From NCBI RefSeq assembly GCF_037126465.1, contig NC_088201.1, positions 130,572,665 to 130,636,664 of the forward strand: 64,000 bases of DNA, in the 5' to 3' direction. Each line of letters starts with the position of its first letter. Positions within the stretch are counted from its first letter, which is position 1. The stretch is from Ornithodoros turicata (taxonomy: Eukaryota > Arthropoda > Arachnida > Ixodida > Argasidae). The position numbers and the translations under genes were made by a program. The notes under the pieces are model-generated. The model made no database searches. It saw only the letters and a list, made by a program, of their open reading frames with translations, and was not told the DNA's origin. Shown here piece by piece: positions 1 to 13,700 of this stretch.

Positions 1-504
1 CGTATTCCTTGGAGGAATAATGCACAAACATGTGAAATCTTGCGAAGTATTTTCCAAAGCGGACAAAGGTAGCATGTCCTGCGGCGCGGAAAACATGTAG
101 CAACTTGCTCTGGGAGGTGTTGCACGACGCACTGTCGCAAAGCTGTCTGAGAGGTCCCCCCAAACCCCTCAGGGCTGCATGTATGATTCTATAACGTCTT
201 CCAGATTTTCTGTAAAAGGTCCTCTCAGACCCCTCTGTGCTGAATGAAACGTCTTACCAAACATTTCAAGATTTCTTGAAAGGTCCTCTCACACCTCTCA
301 GGAAATTTTGAAAGGTCTCTTAGACACATTTTCGATAGGGACCCACATCTATTTCATGCAGCGGGCGACAACAGTATTTGTCTCTGTTCCTCCTGGATCT
401 CCATTGTCATGCATCCACCATGCATCGACGAGAGGATTCAGCATGGCCAAAATACATTGCATAAGACTATGAGTTTGGTCCACATAGAAAGTGGATACAC
501 TGAA

Positions 505-760
505 AAAAACTACCGTAAAATTTACGTATATTTTAATGGCAGTTATGTTGCCGGACTTTTCCCATTAAAATTGTGGCCACTTCGGGAGAAGTACAGCTGT
601 TAAATTTACTGTAATTTGGTGTAACCAGAATGCTGGTTTTTCCCCGTGCAAATTACAGTGTCTTACAAAAATGCAGCCATAAAATTTACAGGGATTTTAA
701 TGGCAGCTATGTTGCCGGCTCTTTCCCGTAATTTTCACGGCCACCTGAGAGAGTCAGCTT
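505..760. repeat. Degenerate quasi-palindromic word patch (GTAAATTTTAC type)
   Basis: Two loosely similar units (about 500-600 and 665-755) share words such as TAATGGCAG.TATGTTGCCGG and many variants of the self-complementary word CCGTAAATTTTACGG. No coding potential is seen. It looks like subterminal or internal sequence of a non-autonomous DNA transposon, but I could not identify paired ends. Confidence 0.45.
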
Positions 761-3380
761 TTGGTTGAAGTGTGGAGAGCATTGATTCCCACAAATGTGG
801 GAACAGCACCGTAGGATGTGTAACTGTGTGTGTCTTCCTTTAATAGAATTGCAAGTCATAAAGTAATGTGTGACACACGTCATAGAGTACAGGATCGAGC
901 ATTTATTTTACATACAGAGAAAGGGTGGAAAAGTCTGTGAAGTCTGTTGAAGCCGCAGCGATCAAAACAACATCTTAGAGTTGCAAAGTACGTTAAGTGT
1001 ATTTGGTTACCAAGTAAAACGTTCCCTTACAGTTCTGCTGTTTTCGAAACAAGCCCCATAACTTCGTAGGTCGTGGCTCTGTTCTTCAGCTTGCTGCCCC
1101 TGCAGGGCTGATACACGGTATACTACTATAAGAAAGAAAATGAAGGATATGTAGTACGACAGTTGCTGCCATTTGAATGCAGCTCCACATGCACACTTGT
1201 ACATGGTGGCACTAGTACAGACACCTTTATGGTGCTGGCTGAGTACTTATCCAATACAGGCGAAGATATATCTTAAGGTCTTATACTAGTCATAAAGACC
1301 TTAAATCACTCATATTTAGATAGTACATATATTGATTTAAATCTTGTTAGATATTGATGATTTTGTATGGAGTGCTTGTGTGAAGACGCAATGCTGTTAG
1401 ATTGTTTGTCATTACAGGTGTGGTCTAAAATTGTTGTAAAGAATATGTTTGGTTACAAAATAACCACTCTTCAGTCATACAATCACAAATGTCACTGAGA
1501 TTATTCCAGGAAATACATGCAAAGCAATTCAACAGGTAGTTCCAATCACAAGATAAGTGTTAAATGAAAGGATCAGCAACACCGTCGGTGGAGTAAGTAT
1601 ATACTTTTACTTTTGATGACTAGTGCCATGGGTGATGTATGCAGGAATGAGAGGGTTAGTTTATAGCAAATCACTGCAATAACCTCACCGTGCACCAGAG
1701 AATTGCGCGCCTGTGTTTTTTTCCATAAAATATGTACCTCACAAATTCGCTGCACCCTAATGTCCTTCATTATGCCACATGCACGACCCGCGCCTGTACT
1801 ACACATCACCGAAAAAAAAGGGAGAGAAAGCACACAATTTCTTTGTTCCGTGCACAAATCATGATTTTGAACCACCTCCCCATTTGCCTCGCATCCATTT
1901 CACGAACTAATCATATAAATAATTTAATAGATAATCATTTTAATTTTCAATAAATAATCATTTTAAAACAGCATACTGCAATTACGTCGCACCAGTATAA
2001 CATTTTGTGACCAAAGTGGACTTTCTTTACTACTCGGTTTTTAGACTATAAACATAACAAAGAAACAACTCTGTAATGCTTGTTGCATTCTCGGTGAATA
2101 AATACTTTGGAGAGCAGAGCACAGCATCGCGGTGCACCAGCCTTACAGAGGGTACCACACTTTCTTACTGCTAGGGAGAAACAGAAGCTCTCAATATAAT
2201 ACGATAGGCAGCTACATGTACTAGCCAGCGACCAGTAGCTTTACTCAACTACTTTGACAAAAAATAAGGACAAGGACATCGAACATTATGTGCCATGCTA
2301 TGCACTTATTGCCGCAAATTGTAAGTGAGTAAAAAGGCGCGATTTCAATCGCAAAGGAATGCTAATGTTCAAGGATGGACAAGCAGCATGGCAACCCAAC
2401 AAAATACTCGAATTTCATGTGAAGTTACAAGGGACACCAGCTCCCTAGGTTCTACCTTTCTAGAAATAGGTGTGTAGAGCGAGAAATGAGGCGACCAGGC
2501 TCTACTGAGGTTGATGGGTTTAATGACGGTTAATGGCGATGAACCGAAAACGAAAGCTCGGGTCACGCGCAGTGCTGCGCGTAACCGATGGCGGTGCTGG
2601 TGATGATTATGACGCTGCTGCTACAGGTGTGACATTTAAGTTATGAACACTACAAGCATGTGTCACAGTCACTAAAGAACGTCGGTAAGTACGGCTAAAG
2701 CAAATAAACCGGAATAATATCAGTTTTAGGTTGAAAGGTACTGCTCCAGAGTGAAGGAGTGGAACGATACGGTGATGCAAGACTGATTGATGATAAAAAT
2801 TGAAATACTCACTCAGTGTCACGAGAAACCATACAAAAGAGATGCTCCCTCCTGGGTCTTCTTTGAGCAAGTGATCCAAGGTCAAGCGTGTCTCGGATGC
2901 CTTTCCACGCGATTTGGCCAGGAAGGATGGTGTGCCCAGAAGTGACCATCTCTGCTGGAGCAGAAGGGAACTGAACAAATTAGGCAGGGGTCAAGAACAC
3001 GTAAAACATGTTCAACAATCACGACATCGTACAAGTAACACAACATCGACAAGTACATACGCATATCAAGCACATGATATGTCCTATACGCATGTTCTTA
3101 GATCTTTTCACCTAGAATACAAAATATACAGCAGAACGGTTTAGCATTCAGTATCTTGAAGCACTGAAGTGGGACCAAGAAGTAAATCTAACACATCAGC
3201 AAGATAATTTACCTCCAGGTTACATCAGTGGGCATAAGCGCAAGGAGCTTGCTCAGTTTCTTATAGCCGGTAGCAGCTTCATGTAACGGTACCTGGAAAT
3301 AATACACGGGATCATTTTCCTTTTCGCGTGCAATAAGGCGAAAGTACGCCTCTTCTGGGAAAGTACGCTTCAATGATGTG
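761..3380. other. Non-coding stretch, no gene recognised
   Basis: AT-rich sequence with only short open frames (up to about 120 codons), none with a recognisable motif or convincing splice-site pairing. I see no gene here. Confidence 0.5.
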
Positions 3381-3387
3381 ATTGTCA

Positions 3388-3560
3388 ATGATAGTCAATT
3401 CAATGATGTGATGTGATGTTGAGTTCGATGTTGAATGATGGGGAATGATGTGATGTGATGTTGAGTTTGGTGTTGAATGATGGGTAATGATGTGATGTGA
3501 ATTTGAATTTTATGTTGAATTATGAGCAATGATTTGATGCTGAGTTTGATGTTGACTTGT
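3388..3560. repeat. Degenerate minisatellite (TGATGTGATGTTGAGTT..)
   Basis: Three to four imperfect copies of a unit of roughly 50-60 bp, built from the words TGATGTGATG, TTGAGTTTGATGTTGAATGATGGG. Sequence drift increases towards the right end. No protein-coding signature. Confidence 0.6.
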
Positions 3561-4203
3561 GTGCGAAGATGAGATATTTAATTTGAAGACCCTGCAATGG
3601 GTTTTTCAAGTTGAAATCTGCGGTTTAGAGTGTGGGGTTGACATTAGTCATGGGTGGTTGGATGGGTGCATACAACTGCCCATAGAAGTAAGCATTGCAA
3701 GTATGCATGACTAGACATGAATATGGTAGCGGACCTGTGCTCGTGCCCTGTCATAATCTGAGCTTAACGGTAGTGGCGGGAAGGTTTCAGTTGTATGTGT
3801 GACCTTGCTGTTGGTGGGTGGGAGGTAGGGGGAGTTTGTAGTTCACCGTTATGTTCAGGCTTTGGAGTCGGGGTCCCGGTCGTTTGGGCGGAGCTGCACT
3901 TGGATGAATAACAAGGAGCAGGGGAGGTGGGCTGACCTTGGCGCGCTCGCGCTCTTGTTTTGCGTCGCCTCAGAGCAGGTGTGGTGTTGTGGGGATGGCT
4001 CCAGCATTAGGAGCTGCGGGCTATTATATCTGATGTGTCATGTGTGGGAAGGGAAGGGCTTGCCGTTCAGCGTTGTATTTAGAGTTGGGGACTCTGTGGT
4101 GCTGCACTTGGATGTCATTCGTAAGGACAGAAAATGAGGCCCCCTCCACGAAGCTTGTCAACAATATAACCACCAAGGTATTCCAAAATAGCACCATTGG
4201 TGG

Positions 4204-6384
4204 TCACACTGGTTGCCTGGTGAAGTTGGGTGTCACATGTAGTAGCTGGGTCGAGCAGGATACTGTCCAGCTTCTCGATAAGGCGTTCGACCTGTGACAG
4301 TAACGTCGTCCTCCATCACCAGGAATATGCCTGACGATGCCGAAGAATTTCTGGAAGATGGGATTAGGTGACTCCTTGTAAGAAAACTTTATCTGTCGCA
4401 GCGGGTACATTGGTAGATATTTACCTCCAGTGGATCCTCACCGATCTTTCCGTTGAGAACATACTTGTATCCCAAAGCTCTCAAGTCTTCAACGAGTACA
4501 ACAGTGCTGCGTAGAGTCACCCTTCAGGCAGAACAAGTCTGTTTGCTTAGAAAGCATGCCTGCTGCTGCTGCTGAGTCAGTGTCTTCCTAAATGCACACC
4601 ATTCCTCCAGCCATGCAATGCTCTCTTTTATGACCTGAAAGATCTTAAGTTTTAGAAACATATGAACGATTAATAGGATGTGAAGACATACATTTAGTTG
4701 TCCTGGCCCAGCCTTTGCCACGTCATCTGGCCGCTGAAGGTTCAGACTGTCGAGGAGTGCATTCAGCCTTCGATTGAAAGAAACTGTTCCTTCACCGCCA
4801 TGCAGCTTTTTGCATTCTTCTCGTGTGGTATAAACCTCCATGGATGTCGCCACGGATTCACTGAACAGCTGAAAAATTTTGAGATGATCATCATGCTGCT
4901 GCATCAACACTAGCACAAGAATAGCAAAATATGGACGGAGGCTCACCTGCACTGCGAGCTTCACGTTCATCTTTTGAAATGCATTTGGGTAGATGTGTGC
5001 CTTTGTGAGCTTCGCCACAACAACAACTTTATTTATGACCTTAGAGAGTGGGGAGTTTCATCGCCACAGGCGATACTCTACCCCATTGCTGGTTGGAATG
5101 GGGGGAATAAAATAACGAGCCCCTTCACAATAACGATCGAAGTCCGATGGTGTCCAGAAATGTCAGAAGAGCTTTGAGCTTTTGCGAGCTGTGGCTTCGC
5201 CACAGCTCGCAAGCCACCCTGTTGTTCTTCGTACTCAAGAAGAGCTTGATAATGGTGATGGTAGAGTTCTTTACCACCAGGAAGCTACAGCATTAAACGT
5301 AATGCTTTTGAACATGTTACACACACTAAGCGATCAACCAACTTACAATGAATTTTCCTACTTTCAGGAGGTTGTTCCGGATGCATTTAAAAATGTGTGG
5401 AACATCTATGATGCAGTAGACTTTCATGTCTGGAACTGTAGGGTGCTCAAAGGACGTGACTGGGTCTCCTTCAGCTGATATGCCTGGAAATATATGGTTC
5501 TCGATGAATGTGTCAAGCTACGCTATAGTCTCCTCTGCTGCAAATACTAACTCTAAGGGAGGTGGAGATGCATACAAAGAGCTAGTGCATACTTAGAGCC
5601 CTCAGTGCAGCCTGGTTTTTTGTGGAGTTGTCGCATGTGATGGCTTGCACAAGAACTGTTGCGTTGGCCAGGTGTACGATGCACTGAAGGATGAGCTTTG
5701 CCAGGACAGAGCCGGGTGCTGCTCCTGCTGTACAGAACGTTCCTATTGTTTGCGACCACTCTCCAAAGAATGGCCGGAACAGGAAAACGAGCACATGGTC
5801 TCCGTCTTTTACTTCGTCCTGTGGCCGTGTGTGATCACCATGGTCCACCTTGCGGCTTCGCCGTCTTCTTCTTCCACGTCTAGGAAAGGATCCGCGTTTT
5901 CCTTGGAATGGAGCCTCAGTATTTTACGCGGTGGTCCACATACTGGGTGCCCGCCCTCCACGGGGGACGCACACGGGGCTTGCTTGCGTTTCGTCGCGGT
6001 CTTGCTAGGTCAGGACTGGGTACTTGGCACACGAGTCTTGCGCACACGGCTTTCTGGCTTCTGTGTCGTCAATTACGACGGGCAGTTCGGGAAGATGCGC
6101 GGCACCGCGCCGGCACGAAGCTTCTGCGCAATCGTGTCGTACGACACAACCTCCTGGTTGATGACGAAGTTGTCAGTCCTCACGATGTCGCATGGGTCGA
6201 AGTGCAGGGCACAGACTCTGGTTCTTGGAGAGTCAAACCTGAACCTTTCCGTTTCCACACGCGGAATGGCTCGTTTCCACCGCTCTCTTTCGACTGGGTC
6301 CGACGGCAAACGAAAGAGAGACGTCTTAATCGTGCACGTCGGTTTTCCAACGTCACAAGCAGTTACACAGCACGTCTTGGGCAT
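4204..6384 (-). pseudogene. P-element (THAP9-like) transposase remnant
   Basis: The minus strand reads as pieces of a P-type transposase. At 6073-6384 there is a complete THAP zinc-binding domain: an N-terminal MPKTCCV start, C2CH spacing with CALHF, and the closing AVPRIFP box. At 5582-5848 there is a stretch resembling the RNase-H-like core (LVFLFRPFFGEW .. ITCDNSTKNQ). At 5340-5455 comes DVPHIFKCIRNNLLK, matching the Asp-Pro-His/Lys-Arg-Asn block of the P-element GTP-binding region, followed by a GTAAGT donor. At 4524-5018 there is LTKAHIYPNAFQKMNV with further exon pieces, and near 4322-4410 a C-terminal fragment. A stop-containing linker between 5850 and 6070 and several frame breaks suggest a dead copy. 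The large plus-strand open frames over 5645-6463 are its antisense. Confidence 0.7.
5020..5170 (-). mobile_element. Possible short retroposon insertion in the P-element remnant
   Basis: A block of about 150 bp interrupts the transposase sequence. On the minus strand it ends in ATAAATAAAGTTGTTGTTG-type A/T-rich sequence, and similar GAGCTTCGCCAC / GTGGCTTCGCCAC sequence lies on both sides. This fits a small SINE-like insertion, but the boundaries and family are uncertain. Confidence 0.25.
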
Positions 6385-8422
6385 GCTGGTACCGCGTCAA
6401 GCGAACAAATTGCAAAAAGCGGACTGTCGATGCAAGCGGATTGATATCCAGGGCCCGGACTGAAAGCATGTGACATTACAGGAGTGTCGTCTGCTAAAGG
6501 AGAACGGTTCCTTTCGAGCGATGCGACCGCCCCCGCGCGGCGCCTTTTGACCCTAAGAAGTCTGCTCGATTGTTTACGGGAGGAGTTTCTTGACCAGAAA
6601 GAGTATCAAGGGACCGTGCTAGTATGGTTCGGTAAGGAAAAGGGGAAGGGTATACAATACAAACGAAGTACGCGGATGCAAACGTGCCATGGCTAATTAT
6701 GCACTACTTATTATTCATGCTGCTGACGTCATATGTGACGTCATTTATTTACAAAAGTAGTAATCCGCGCAACGGATGGATGGCGCTGACAGTCTCTATC
6801 ATGGCGCCATCTGAAGACGCATGGCGCTATGGGAGTTTCGCTACCTGTTTATATATACCTTGCGTACTGTGCCAGACGATAACCGGCTTGCATGGCACCT
6901 ACACCGCGCGAGGACACTTGGAACTTACTGCTCCTCTCTGAATCGGAGACGTGAAAACTAACATAAACAACGAAGCGTAACATAACAAAGATAAATAAAT
7001 GTTGTAGGGCATGACCAACGCTGGTAGATCAACAACCTCAATTCAGGGGTCTCCTCTTCCTCCACGAGTATGCGGTCCTTGTTGTGGAATGTCGTTGCAT
7101 GGGTTATTTCGATATACGTCTCAAAGTCGTTGTCGTAAAGCCGGGGAGCAAAAAATAAATAAATAAACGACTTACACACATGTCTACCTACAATAACACA
7201 CATTGACACTAATTGTTGGTAATGGGTTCCTGAAATGCAATAATCCGACAAAGCAGGCACGTGTTGTTCGAGACGACACTTAACAATGAGCCGTTTCGTG
7301 CATAGTTATTCTTGTGACACACCGAGTGCTGCCGATATAGAAGCAGTAAGGTCGCATAGGTTGCAGCCATCCTGCCTGGAAATTAATACCTTGCGGGATT
7401 TGTACGAAACCAATACATTAATCGCGTTCATTGGGGAGGGAGGGGGGATGCCCGGAATCACATACAAGGCCTCAAGTGTTCTTGGCGGACCCTGAACATG
7501 TCTAGGGGTTGGAACTTTGTGGAGGGATTTTGGGGTGAGGGTTAATATAGAGTGCTATTTTTTCTTATTGAATTCAGAACGCTTTACAAAGAGAGATTAA
7601 AGAAAACCTGAGGCTGTCTTTACGCTACTTGTGTTAGCAACAGGTGTTACATGAAAAGTAGCACCTATTTCGTAGCACCCTCCCGTACATGGAAAGTACC
7701 ACAGCGGCACCATCGTGGGGCGCTCCGTATTGATTGTAACAGATATCAGTGTATGTATCAGTTCCATAGCGGTAGTCAAAGTTGCAAATCGCACGCAGTC
7801 CCAAAGAGGTAATGCAAGTAAGCAAGTAAATGATGAAATTTAACGCGGAATGGAAATAGCAGGGGAATTATAAAAGACTGTCAAACAGCTTCACGTACAC
7901 AGATGGACACACTTACGGACCACCATGACAATCTTCTGGCGGCAAAATGTCCCAAGACCGGATGCTGCACGGTCAGCCGTATGCTTCAAAGCAGCATGGG
8001 TGCATGCATCTAGGCGTAAATATGTCTTTCTTTTTTCTATCATCGTTATTTATTTCTAAACGCTTTTTCCTCACATTTCCTGCTTTATTGTCGTTGCCAG
8101 TAATTGTCATGAGCGCACGTTATACAGGCTGCCTGTTTCTATTGGGAACAGAACACTTCACAAACACAGAGCAATGATGTGAGGAATTGTGGCGAGGAAA
8201 TGCTGAGCAAAAGTGCAATTGCTCACCGCGGCACCGCTGTAGGCGGTTCAGCCCTTCAGCTGCCCTTCAGCGGTTCCGTGGTGAGCAATTGTCCGGTGAG
8301 CAATTGTCCGAAATCCACAACACTATAGGTTGCCACAGCATGATGCGTAGTCCCCTCTGTGCGACAACACGCAACACTTTCATTCCTCCATGCAAAGGGG
8401 CCTCACGGCCATTCACAGCACA
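6385..8422. other. Non-coding stretch, no gene recognised
   Basis: No supported gene. Around 6776-6835 the words GATGGCGC, GGCGCCATCT and ATGGCGCT recur. They resemble the AGATGGCGCC core bound by insect CTCF. This is only a motif resemblance. Confidence 0.4.
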
Positions 8423-8424
8423 TA

Positions 8425-9301
8425 CAGGGTGTCCCAGAAAACGTGTCATTGAATTATAATAAAAAAACTACACCACCTACAGTCATGCGGTCAACGGCAT
8501 TTGTTCTTACTAGGTTTTTGCCACCTCCTGACGTGAATGTCGTGTAACGTAAATTTAATTATGTAAATTTTTGCGAGCTTAAGTCGGAAATTTCCCAAGT
8601 AAAGGTCACTTTTTTACCCCACCAATGTGAAGAGCGTGTCTAATTTAGTCAAATTAATGTTAACTGACAGGGCTATTCAGGAGCTATTCCATCGGAAAAA
8701 ATAGCCGAACATCATGCTCTACGCAGGTCGCGCAGAATAGCGCACGATGAATTTTTCAACGCAATCTTTGTCAGTCCGACGAAAGGAGGTTGGAAACCCA
8801 GCCCTCTCCGACATCGCAGAAAGGGATAAAACAGGAACGGCTTATCACGTCCGACTTTTGCTGGGATAATGCTTTCCCTCTTCCAATTTTAGGAACTGTT
8901 ACTTTTTCTACTATCACTCTGTGGGCTGGCTTCGGAACCTCCTTTCGTCGCACTGAGAGCGATTGCGCTCAAAAAGTCATCGCGCGCTATGGTCCGGTGC
9001 TCCGAAAAGCATGATATTCGGCTATTTTTTCCGATGGGGTAGCTCGTGAATACCACTGTGAATCATCATGAATCTGAGTGAATTCCGCACGCTCTTCATG
9101 TTGGTGTGGTAAAAAAGTGACATTTGCTTGGCAAATTTCCGAGTTCAGTTCGCAAATATTTACATAATTAAACTTGGAGTGCATGACATTCACATTAGGT
9201 GGTGGCAAAAACCTAATAAGAACAAATGCTGTTGACCACATGATTTTAGGTGACGTAGATTTTTTATTATAATTCAATGACACGTTTTCTGGGACACCCT
9301 G
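8425..9301. mobile_element. Long-TIR mariner-type MITE, copy 1
   Basis: Starts CAGGGTGTCCCAGAAAACG and ends with its reverse complement, flanked by TA on both sides, as expected for Tc1/mariner insertions. The inverted arms run for roughly 200-400 bp each around a unique centre. No transposase is present; the small open frames inside belong to the repeat. A second copy of the same family lies at 17906-18779. Confidence 0.85.
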
Positions 9302-9303
9302 TA

Positions 9304-10224
9304 TACTCCTGCGCTCCACCTGAGTGGATGTTTCGGTTTCGGAATCGTCCCAAACGCCGCAACTAGCCTTCGGTTCCACTATGGCTTGTTTTACCCACGT
9401 CTTACCCACGAGAAATTCGACAAAGTGAGGAGTTTCGCATGAACTTTCGATGCCTGATACGTCTCCTGAGCCAGAACTTAACAACCGAACACTCTAATTC
9501 TGAAAGATGAAAGAACTGATGTTCTGAGGCTGGAACAACATAAAAGGGACAAATACATACAAAGCCTGAATTAATTCTGTTTCGACACTTAATTCAACTC
9601 TAATTCTGTTTCCATCAGGCTCAGTGTGCTTTGTCTTGGTCGTTGCCAGTGCAAAAGCGATCCAGAAAAATGTACTGCGCATACGCGTGGAACAACGCAG
9701 AACTACGATAAAACAGACAGCTACAGCTAACATATGATGTGAACTGTGCCCAAAACCAGTCACTAACGTGACATGATCCGGTTACGACATTTCCAGAAAT
9801 CTGTACTTCTGTGCCAACAACACTGACATTTAACATGGCGCTTTCTATATGTGCGTCTGGTTAGGCGGTCAACAACAAGACGCAAGATCCTGAGGGGTAT
9901 CATTGCCGCGTCACTCACTCTTCCAGATAATTCAACGCAAAAGTGTAGCTCCTACTTCTCATTGGCTGCTGTGTGGTCTACCTTGCATACTAGTTTCATC
10001 CGCGTGAATAATGAAGCCTTTATTTCAATTTCGTTTTTTTATTGTTGTGGCACTTATTCTTCGGCCTATTTTCTCACGTGACTCTCTTTTTCAAGTTTTT
10101 GCAACAAGATCGGTAATTTTAAGCATGGTTGTAATCTGCTTGCCAGTGTATTGAAGGTTCATTACGTGCTCTATGTGCTGTGTGTGTCCCTATCACTCTC
10201 AGCCAGATTTATTCCTTTTGGGAT
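9304..10224. other. Non-coding stretch, no gene recognised
   Basis: Short frames only, no recognisable domain or repeat boundary. Confidence 0.4.
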
Positions 10225-10560
10225 ATAAACGGCTAGTCCTGTGGCTCATCCCCCCAAAGGGATAAATGTATACTTTCAAAGGAGGTACAAAATAAGTATC
10301 TCCTCTTTGTGGTATGTAAGCCTAGGGCTCAGGGTGCAAAAATATACCACGGTAAAGGTGCGAACGTTATACCTGTAGGGCATTATAATATACCTGCAAA
10401 AGAATGTGATAAGTAAGCCGTGTGGTATAGTTTCTGCAACTGCCACGAGGGATAAAAGCACACCTTGGGGAGTAAGACGCGCGCCATTTATAAACCTTCG
10501 ATGAGGTAAAACTGAAGTGCTATATTTACACCCATTAAAGGTGCAAGGTGCAAACTTGAA
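10225..10560. repeat. Quasi-palindromic word patch (ATACCTTTAAAGGTG type)
   Basis: Degenerate repeats of words such as AAAGGTGC, TATACCTG, AAAGGAGGTA and ACACCTTGGGG in both orientations. It has the same style as other patches in the window but a different core word. Non-coding. Confidence 0.4.
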
Positions 10561-10715
10561 GCCCAATGCACGCGATAGTTTTATATCTTCGCTTAGACCG
10601 TTCAGATACCATTTCATTGCGAATAGAGCTTTATCACCACACAGACGTGAAAATCCGCTCAAACTTTTTATTGATACTAAGGCATGTTGATAAGGTCCAG
10701 ACATTTTGCTCGGGG

Positions 10716-13700
10716 CTACGTCACGTTCAATTTACATACTGTCCTCTCAATGAGAGTCAGGTTGTCAGCACACTTTTTGGGATATTTGACATTGAAAATC
10801 CAATACACCGCGAAGAGTACCGACAGCGCAATTGTCATCGAGGAGCAGCGGCAGACATGTTGTCCATCCACGAATGAGCTGACGTCATCGCCAGTGGTGC
10901 GCAGGACAGGGAACAGTGGCAACTCCTCTTTCTGAAATAAGAGGTTCCGTAAACATGTGTTGCCCCTGGAAGATGATAAACCTACCTCCGTGATAAACAC
11001 TGTCAACTCGTCTTTGCACTGTTCTGCGACCACCCCTATGCGAGCTGAGACGTGTCATCTGAAATATTTTACATGTAACTTGTTAAGGTGGTAGAGGTAA
11101 CATCAGGAAACAAGCCTACCATTGCACTCGGTGATGAGCAGACCCGTACGAAACTTCCTGAATAACCTGAATCAGACCTGATTCCGGGCACTATCCGGCT
11201 GATTCCGGCGGAATCCGGCACTGTTCAGGCACTATCAGGACATTCCGGCGTAGGTCCAGCCGGATTCCGGACGGCGCTTTCCTGAATCCGCCTGAATATC
11301 GCCTGAACCAAACCGGAAGGACGTGCCTGATACTTGGCCGTCAACCGGGATTCCTTTGACAATCTTTGAAAATATTTCAAGTGTGGCAATAGATATTACG
11401 TAACATGATTACAGAGATCCTCGATCACGTTGCCCTCAAAGTCTGGAATTATTAAATTATATGTAGCGTATCTACGACCGTTATCGACAGAATCCCGCAA
11501 AACATTTTTTCCCGATTATAGCAGCAGCAGAAACGGAAATACATTCAAGGTGAGCAAGTACTCGGGATCCCTCAACACAATACACCCAGGAACATTTTTC
11601 TGGAGCCACGTGCTGTGTGTACATTATTTCGAGATTCCGTGCATTGCCAGACGAACCAGCGATGAGATGATGTGATTGCAGGACGATCAGGTGAAGCGAC
11701 CTTTGTAGCGCGGGACTATGTTAAGCTTATGTTTGACGTAAAACCACGAATTAGTATTAATTGTTATTGCTGAGATAACTTTCTGGGCAGGGAAAAGGGA
11801 CACCAGTGAATGCCGGAAATGCACAGTATGATATGATTGATAACTAATGCGTAAACAGGTTGACAAAAAGCAATAAAGCTTAATATATCATGCGTATTTT
11901 TTTTCTTTTTGATAACTTGATAATACGGATGTGTTGCAAAAGTTCCGTTTGGCTTCGAAATCACCAAACCACACGTACATTGCAGTCCCCCTGGACAAAA
12001 GTGTACGAGGAACTAAACTGGTTTCGACTAAATGGTCGAAACCAGTTTAGTTTAGGTCAGCGGGAAATTCCAGAGCTCAATGGGAAGCATACACTGACCC
12101 TTCCCCTTCTGCACCGCTGCTCCCTTCGGGCTGATAGGGAACATACTTATTTTTGGAATATTGTCAGTAGGTCACCTGACCTCCGTAGTCATTTGAAGTG
12201 CTAGGCCCAGACAGGATTCATTCGCCATCGTCAGCATCAAGACGTCCTCGTGTGAGACAACGCTTTTTTTTTTTTGTGTGTGTGTGTGTGTGCGTGCTCC
12301 ACATAGAAAACTACAACGGTGAAACGTGTACAGGTAGGGGAGTTGGAGTACGCTGACAAGGAAGAAGAATATTTGATGAATATTTCTGGTAAGTGGCCGC
12401 TTCTTACTGCGTGTGCTTTTTCCTTCATCACTTCGTCTTTCTTTCTTGCAGACGACAAGACTGCACTCCAGGATGAAATTGACGTTTTAATAGAACAATG
12501 CAACAGGAATTTGCTTGCGCTTCCTGAGAAGGCGGTTGTGTGTGTGTTGTGTCATGCGTTCTGTGTTCCATGCCATGTCGTCCATCGATAGGAACCAACT
12601 CGATCGCATCAGCGCTCTCTTGGACTACCACAAGACAAGCCTTCTCCTCCCAAAACGGTAAGTTGTCTTGCTATAAGTATTCGTGCCGCGATTCCGCTTA
12701 GTGACTTCTTTCTCTGTCTTCATGTGGTTGCCTTATTTGCAGAAGTCACTCAGGCACACAGCGTAGGACGAGAGGAATGGAAGGCGTCGCCCCGGCTCTA
12801 CTGAAATCTATTGGGACCAAATTAAGTGAATTGAAAGGCAAACGAAACCATGGAAATAAAATTGTCGACTAAATCTTACACTTTGTGTTCCATCCATGCA
12901 TGTAGTATGTAAAGGCACGACAAGGGTGCATGGTCAAGTAGCCCGATTTCAGGTTTCACACTAATCCTGCATGCATCTCTTGCTGGTCTAGTCACATTTT
13001 TGTTGTTTTCAAATAGATCCACTCGAGTAAAGGTTTATAGCAAGCGAATGCATGCACCACCATGGATTCAGCATTTCTTCCGAAATTATTCAGGCGCTCT
13101 CCGTTTTCATTCAGGAATCATCCTGTATTCTATCAGGCGCATATCCGGGTATGATCACATAAATGGCGAGTTTGTTCCGGTTACATTCAGTTTCGAGTTC
13201 AGGACCCATTCAGTCCCGGAATAAATTACCGGAATAGATCCTGGTACCCCATTCCTGATCGTCATTCCCGCCCAATTTTGGGTTCAGTCCGGAATCAGGT
13301 CTGATCGAAGAAACCTGATTGGTTTCGGATTCAGGAATTTTCGTACGGGGATCTTCCTCTTCGGACCCGTGCACGGTCACGATATCCAGGAGGCGCTTCA
13401 AACCTCTCTCCATCAGTGGAAGGATGTCCGTTTGATGGAGCACCTCGAACTCCATCAAATGGTACATACGAAATGGCCTTATTAGTCGGACCTCTCGAAC
13501 TGTACACCTCCTCACGGTGCGTAATAAGAGCCTGCCAAGCACAAGTTTCTTCTGGCTAGTAAGCAGAACAAAGTTGGATTGGGGAAAATTACACAGCCGG
13601 CATGGTGGTGATAAACATTTTGTTTTCAATTCCCTACTCTTGTGGGAAACAAAATGACTAAATGGCACTGTTACCGTCTGACTGTCCTTTAAACAGGGAT

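Larger units (their letters stand above)
11143..13349. mobile_element. TIR element with subterminal repeat arrays, in an intron
   Basis: Left end CCCGTACGAAACTTCCTGAAT and right end (reverse complement) CCCGTACGAAAATTCCTGAAT form about 20-bp terminal inverted repeats. Both ends continue into arrays of the degenerate word CCTGATTCCGG (11160-11345 and 13085-13345). The interior has no transposase, so this is a non-autonomous DNA transposon about 2.2 kb long. I could not define a target duplication. It lies between two exons of the minus-strand gene. Confidence 0.6.

Noticed and set aside
2607..2978. 123-codon minus-strand frame
   Set aside because: No motif, no convincing splice sites, and low-quality composition.
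5645..6463. 272-codon plus-strand open frame, and a 178-codon frame at 5908-6444
   Set aside because: They are antisense to the THAP exon and P-element core on the minus strand, have no recognised domain and odd Cys/Arg/Ser-rich composition.
8987..9484. 165-codon minus-strand frame
   Set aside because: Most of it lies in the right arm of the MITE. Similar small frames occur in both MITE copies without protein features.
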